Origin: Lentisalinibacter sp037382365
GTDB lineage: Bacteria; Pseudomonadota; Gammaproteobacteria; Steroidobacterales; Woeseiaceae
Length of the DNA stretch: 7,996 nt
Direction of reading: 5' to 3'
NCBI GenBank assembly: GCA_037382365.1
Contig: JARRPZ010000122.1
Location: 1-7,996, forward strand
Below, piece after piece: positions 5,631-7,996 of the stretch (position 1 is the stretch's first letter; every line of letters begins with the position of its first letter). A program made the position numbers and the translations under genes. The notes beneath the pieces are model-generated. The model worked only from the letters and a program-made list of their open reading frames with translations. It did not search any database and was not told the origin of the DNA.

Positions 5631-7274
5631 TCACGCGTAATGCGGATACACCGGCTGGAACATGTAGGCGTGGATGTCCTCGCGGATGTCGGCGGGCGGC
5701 TCCCGGTCGGTGAGGCCCTGCGCGTAGGCGATGCGGGCGACTTCGCAGGCGATCTCGGCGGAGACCTGGCGTATCCGTGACAACGGCGGATAGATGCGTC
5801 CCAGGTCGAGATCCGCGTCCGTAACCTGTTTCGCCAGGCAGTGGGCGGCGGCGAGGAACATCTCGTCCGTCACCCGGCGGGCGCGGCTCACGACGACGCC
5901 CAGGCCGACGCCGGGGAAGATGTAGGCATTGTTGCCCTGCCCCGGCACGAAGCGTTGCGTGCCGAGCGTGACCGGGTCGAAGGGGCTGCCGCTCGCGAAG
6001 ACGGCGCGACCGCCGCTCCAGCCGTAGGCCTGCTCCGCCGTGCACTCGGCCTTCACCGTCGGGTTGGACAGCGCGAGGATGACGGGTCGCTCGTTGATCT
6101 CCGCCATCGCCTCGACGACCTCCCGCGTGAACAGCGCGGTCTGGCCGGAGAGGCCGATGATCGCGGTGGGCTCGAGGGTCTTCACGGCGTCCAGGAATTT
6201 CGCGACCGGCGCATGATCATGGGCGTAGGGCAGCTTGTGCGGCGCGAGGTCCGTGCGATCGGCGGTGACCAGGCCGTGAGAGTCGACGAACCAGCAGTGC
6301 CGGCGCGCCGCCTCCGGATCGATACCCTCCTCCGCCAGTGCCGCGCAGAAGATGTCCGCCACGCCGATACCGGCCTCGCCGGCGCCCAGGAACAGGAGCT
6401 TCTGCCGCGCGAGTTCGCCGCCGGTCAGGCGCATGGCGCTGATGAGGCCGGCGACGGTGACGGCGCCGGTGCCCTGGATGTCGTCGTCGAACACGCAGGC
6501 CCGGTCGCGGTACTTCGCCAGCAGCCGGAAGGCGTTCGCGTTACCGAAGTCCTCGAGCTGGATGACGATGTCCGGGAACGCCTCGCGCGCCGCCGCGACG
6601 AATTCCTCCACCAGCGCGTCGTAGGCCTCGCCCCGCACGCGCCGGCGTTCGACGCCGTTGTAGAGCGGGTCGTCGAGCAGTGCCTTGTTGTCCGTACCGA
6701 CGTCGAGCATCACCGGGATGCAGTGGGTCGGGTGGATGCCGGCGCAGGCCGTGTAGAGCGCCAGCTTGCCGATGGCGATACCCATGCCGTCGGCGCCCAG
6801 GTCGCCGAGGCCGAGGATGCGCTCGCCGTCCGTGACGACGATGATGCGCGCCTCCCGGTGAGGCCAGTTGTCCAGGAGTTCGCGCACCCGGCCGCGGTCC
6901 TCGATGGACACGTAGAGCCCGCGGGACTGGCGGAAGATGTGCTGGAACTCCTGACACGCCTTGCCCACCGTGGGCGTGTAGATGAGCGGCATCATCTCGT
7001 CGATGTTGTTCATCACCACGCGGTAGAACAGCGTCTCGTTGCGGTCCTGCAGCGCCACCAGATAGAGATAGCGCTCCAGGTCGTTCGCCTTGGCGCGGAT
7101 GTTGCCGAGCACGCGCAGTTCCTGCTCGGCCATCGGATGGACCCGGGGCGGCAGCAGGCCGCGCAATTTCAGGTAGTCGCGTTCCGCCTCGGTGAAGGCG
7201 GTGCCCTTGTTGCGGACCGGGTCGTGGAGGATCTTGACGCTGCAGTGCAGTGCCGGAGGGAAGTCGTCGTTCAT
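5631..7274 (-). CDS. Malic enzyme (oxaloacetate-decarboxylating, single-domain, NADP-type residue)
   Basis: This complete 547-residue cytosolic enzyme converts malate to pyruvate and CO2 with reduction of NAD(P)+, linking the TCA cycle to pyruvate and supplying NAD(P)H. It is of the MaeA/SfcA and animal/plant type, not the longer MaeB type with a phosphotransacetylase tail. Motifs in order: YTPTVG at 99-104 (Tyr99, general acid), GMGIAIGKLALYTA at 163-176 (Lys170, general base), and metal ligands Glu241-Asp242 in QLEDFGN and Asp265 in DDDIQGTG. These are followed by the dinucleotide loop GAGEAGIG at 297-304, SNPT at 403-406 and NNAYIFPG at 448-455. By eye, Lys347 (HKLPYAHDH) aligns with the Lys that sets NADP+ preference in human ME1 (Lys362) and plant enzymes; NAD-type human ME2 has Gln there. 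AAGGCGG upstream of the ATG can serve as ribosome binding site. It lies downstream of and in the same direction as the aminopeptidase gene, separated by 128 bases, so it probably has its own promoter. Confidence 0.95.
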   Translation of the reverse strand: MNDDFPPALHCSVKILHDPVRNKGTAFTEAERDYLKLRGLLPPRVHPMAEQELRVLGNIRAKANDLERYLYLVALQDRNETLFYRVVMNNIDEMMPLIYTPTVGKACQEFQHIFRQSRGLYVSIEDRGRVRELLDNWPHREARIIVVTDGERILGLGDLGADGMGIAIGKLALYTACAGIHPTHCIPVMLDVGTDNKALLDDPLYNGVERRRVRGEAYDALVEEFVAAAREAFPDIVIQLEDFGNANAFRLLAKYRDRACVFDDDIQGTGAVTVAGLISAMRLTGGELARQKLLFLGAGEAGIGVADIFCAALAEEGIDPEAARRHCWFVDSHGLVTADRTDLAPHKLPYAHDHAPVAKFLDAVKTLEPTAIIGLSGQTALFTREVVEAMAEINERPVILALSNPTVKAECTAEQAYGWSGGRAVFASGSPFDPVTLGTQRFVPGQGNNAYIFPGVGLGVVVSRARRVTDEMFLAAAHCLAKQVTDADLDLGRIYPPLSRIRQVSAEIACEVARIAYAQGLTDREPPADIREDIHAYMFQPVYPHYA

Positions 7275-7380
7275 GGTTCACCGCCTTGCCGGGGTGTCAC
7301 CATTGACGATAGACCCGTCCGGCCGCGGGCTGAATCCCGGATTTCACCTAGCGGAGCGGTCGGTGCCGATGCGCCGCAGT

Positions 7381-7399
7381 CCGAGCCGGGCCGGTTCGG
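7381..7399 (-). terminator. GC-rich hairpin just after the aminopeptidase gene (weak terminator candidate)
   Basis: Three bases beyond the aminopeptidase stop, the minus strand reads CCGAACC-GGCCC-GGCTCGG, a 7-base stem with one A-C mismatch and a 5-base loop. No T-run follows, so it is at best part of a factor-dependent or weak terminator. The rest of the 128-base gap before the malic enzyme gene holds no strong promoter; a weak TTCAGC-17-TATCGT pair on the minus strand is possible. Confidence 0.25.
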
Positions 7400-7402
7400 C
7401 CC

Positions 7403-7996
7403 TCACAGTGCCTGCAGGTTGTCGTCGCTGTTGCGGTCGATCAGCTTGTTGTAGGGATCGATGCCGACGTGACTCGGCAGCGCGTCCACCACCAGCTCGA
7501 ACGTGGTCTCGCCGCTGCGTACCCGGCGTTTCTCCAGCACGAGCACGTGGTCGGCCCCCTCGGTCACGTCCGCCGGGTCCTCCGTGAAGACGCCGATGTC
7601 GATGGGCAGGTCCAGCGGCACTTCGGTCTGGGCGCCGGCGCCGTCGGCTTCGAACTTGCTGGCCGAGACGGCGATGGTGACGTCGTAACGGCCGTCGCTG
7701 CGCTCAGTCGCGCTCGCCTCCTCCACCTTCAGGTCCCACAGCGTGATGCGCTCGAAGAGATCCGTGATCAGCGCCTGCTGCTCGTCGGTGGCGGCCTGGC
7801 TTCGCAGGTGCCGGATGAGATCGCGGCTGATCGGGTACGGATTGGTCCGGTAGGCGGCTTCGGCCACGAAATTCCGGAGTGCCGTATCCACCGCCTCCTG
7901 ACCGAGGTAGTCCTTCAGGGCGTACATCACGACGGAGCCCTTGCGGTAGTGGATGTAGCCCTGGTTCTCGACCCGGTAGAGCGGCAGCTCCTCCAT
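7403..7996 (-). CDS. M1-family zinc aminopeptidase, C-terminal part (5' end beyond window)
   Basis: A frame of 197 codons plus stop runs in from the right edge; the ATG at the edge is probably internal. The visible start, LYRVENQGYIHYRKGSVVMY, resembles the segment of M1 (gluzincin) peptidases that follows the HExxH zinc site. Its HYRKG aligns by eye with PYEKG of leukotriene A4 hydrolase, making the Tyr encoded at 7946-7948 the likely catalytic Tyr that stabilises the transition state. The zinc motif and the exopeptidase GxMEN motif would be upstream, outside the window. The rest is a helical segment (YALKDYLG..AVDTALRNFV) and a beta-rich tail ending in DPYNKLIDRNSDDN, common in bacterial M1 proteins, including those fused to or encoded with ABC-2 transporter permeases. 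Whether this copy has such a fusion cannot be seen. It ends with TGA at 7403-7405. Confidence 0.85.
   Translation of the reverse strand: MEELPLYRVENQGYIHYRKGSVVMYALKDYLGQEAVDTALRNFVAEAAYRTNPYPISRDLIRHLRSQAATDEQQALITDLFERITLWDLKVEEASATERSDGRYDVTIAVSASKFEADGAGAQTEVPLDLPIDIGVFTEDPADVTEGADHVLVLEKRRVRSGETTFELVVDALPSHVGIDPYNKLIDRNSDDNLQAL

Noticed and set aside
4783..6045. Minus-strand open frame of 420 codons across the toxin-antitoxin module and the end of the malic enzyme
   Set aside because: It is antisense to two well-supported genes and overlaps the malic enzyme in another frame. The product has no recognisable domain.
5841..7454. Plus-strand open frame of 537 codons opposite the malic enzyme
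   Set aside because: It is the antisense shadow of a gene whose every catalytic motif is intact, and its own product is His/Val/Arg/Asp-rich without domains.

Overview
The window is G+C-rich, densely coded bacterial DNA, most likely from a proteobacterium and plausibly a gammaproteobacterium. That placement rests on gene content and style only: a lipoprotein GH3 glucosidase, a WS/DGAT-like acyltransferase, a single-domain malic enzyme and RHH-GNAT modules. No ribosomal or other phylogenetic marker is present. I see no tRNA, rRNA, CRISPR array, insertion sequence, integrase or attachment site. No gap between genes exceeds about 200 bases.

Layout. (1) Bases 1-1227, minus strand: the N-terminal 409 codons of a family 3 beta-glucosidase lipoprotein whose C-terminus lies beyond the left edge. 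A 7-7-7 inverted repeat sits in its putative promoter. (2) 1415-1810, plus strand: the remains of toxin-antitoxin DNA. It holds a complete small antitoxin-like gene, then the first 24 or so codons of a ParE/RelE-type toxin, fused out of frame to the C-terminal half of an XRE/NadS-type helix-turn-helix regulator. (3) 1925-3235, plus strand: an acyltransferase of the WS/DGAT and condensation-domain superfamily, preceded by a reasonable sigma70-type promoter. (4) 3373-4695, plus strand: a secreted serine hydrolase of the pectin acetylesterase/Notum family with its own strong ribosome binding site. (5) 4737-5574, plus strand: an apparently intact toxin-antitoxin operon, a ribbon-helix-helix antitoxin overlapping a GNAT acetyltransferase toxin by 8 bases, with an operator of TGTAGA half-sites upstream. 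(6) 5631-7274, minus strand: a complete malic enzyme, convergent with the GNAT gene. (7) 7403-7996, minus strand: the C-terminal part of an M1-family zinc aminopeptidase whose N-terminus lies beyond the right edge.

How the parts fit. The metabolic and secreted genes (glucosidase, acyltransferase, esterase, malic enzyme, aminopeptidase) look like independent units rather than one pathway. The two toxin-antitoxin loci are small, look less G+C-rich than their surroundings by eye, and are wedged between them. One is intact and one has been scrambled by deletion. I found no clearly new multi-gene system. The points most worth a second look are the toxin-antitoxin fusion scar, the CueR/MerR-like dyad ahead of the glucosidase, the phased operator of the RHH-GNAT module, and non-canonical active-site or cofactor residues in the acyltransferase and malic enzyme.
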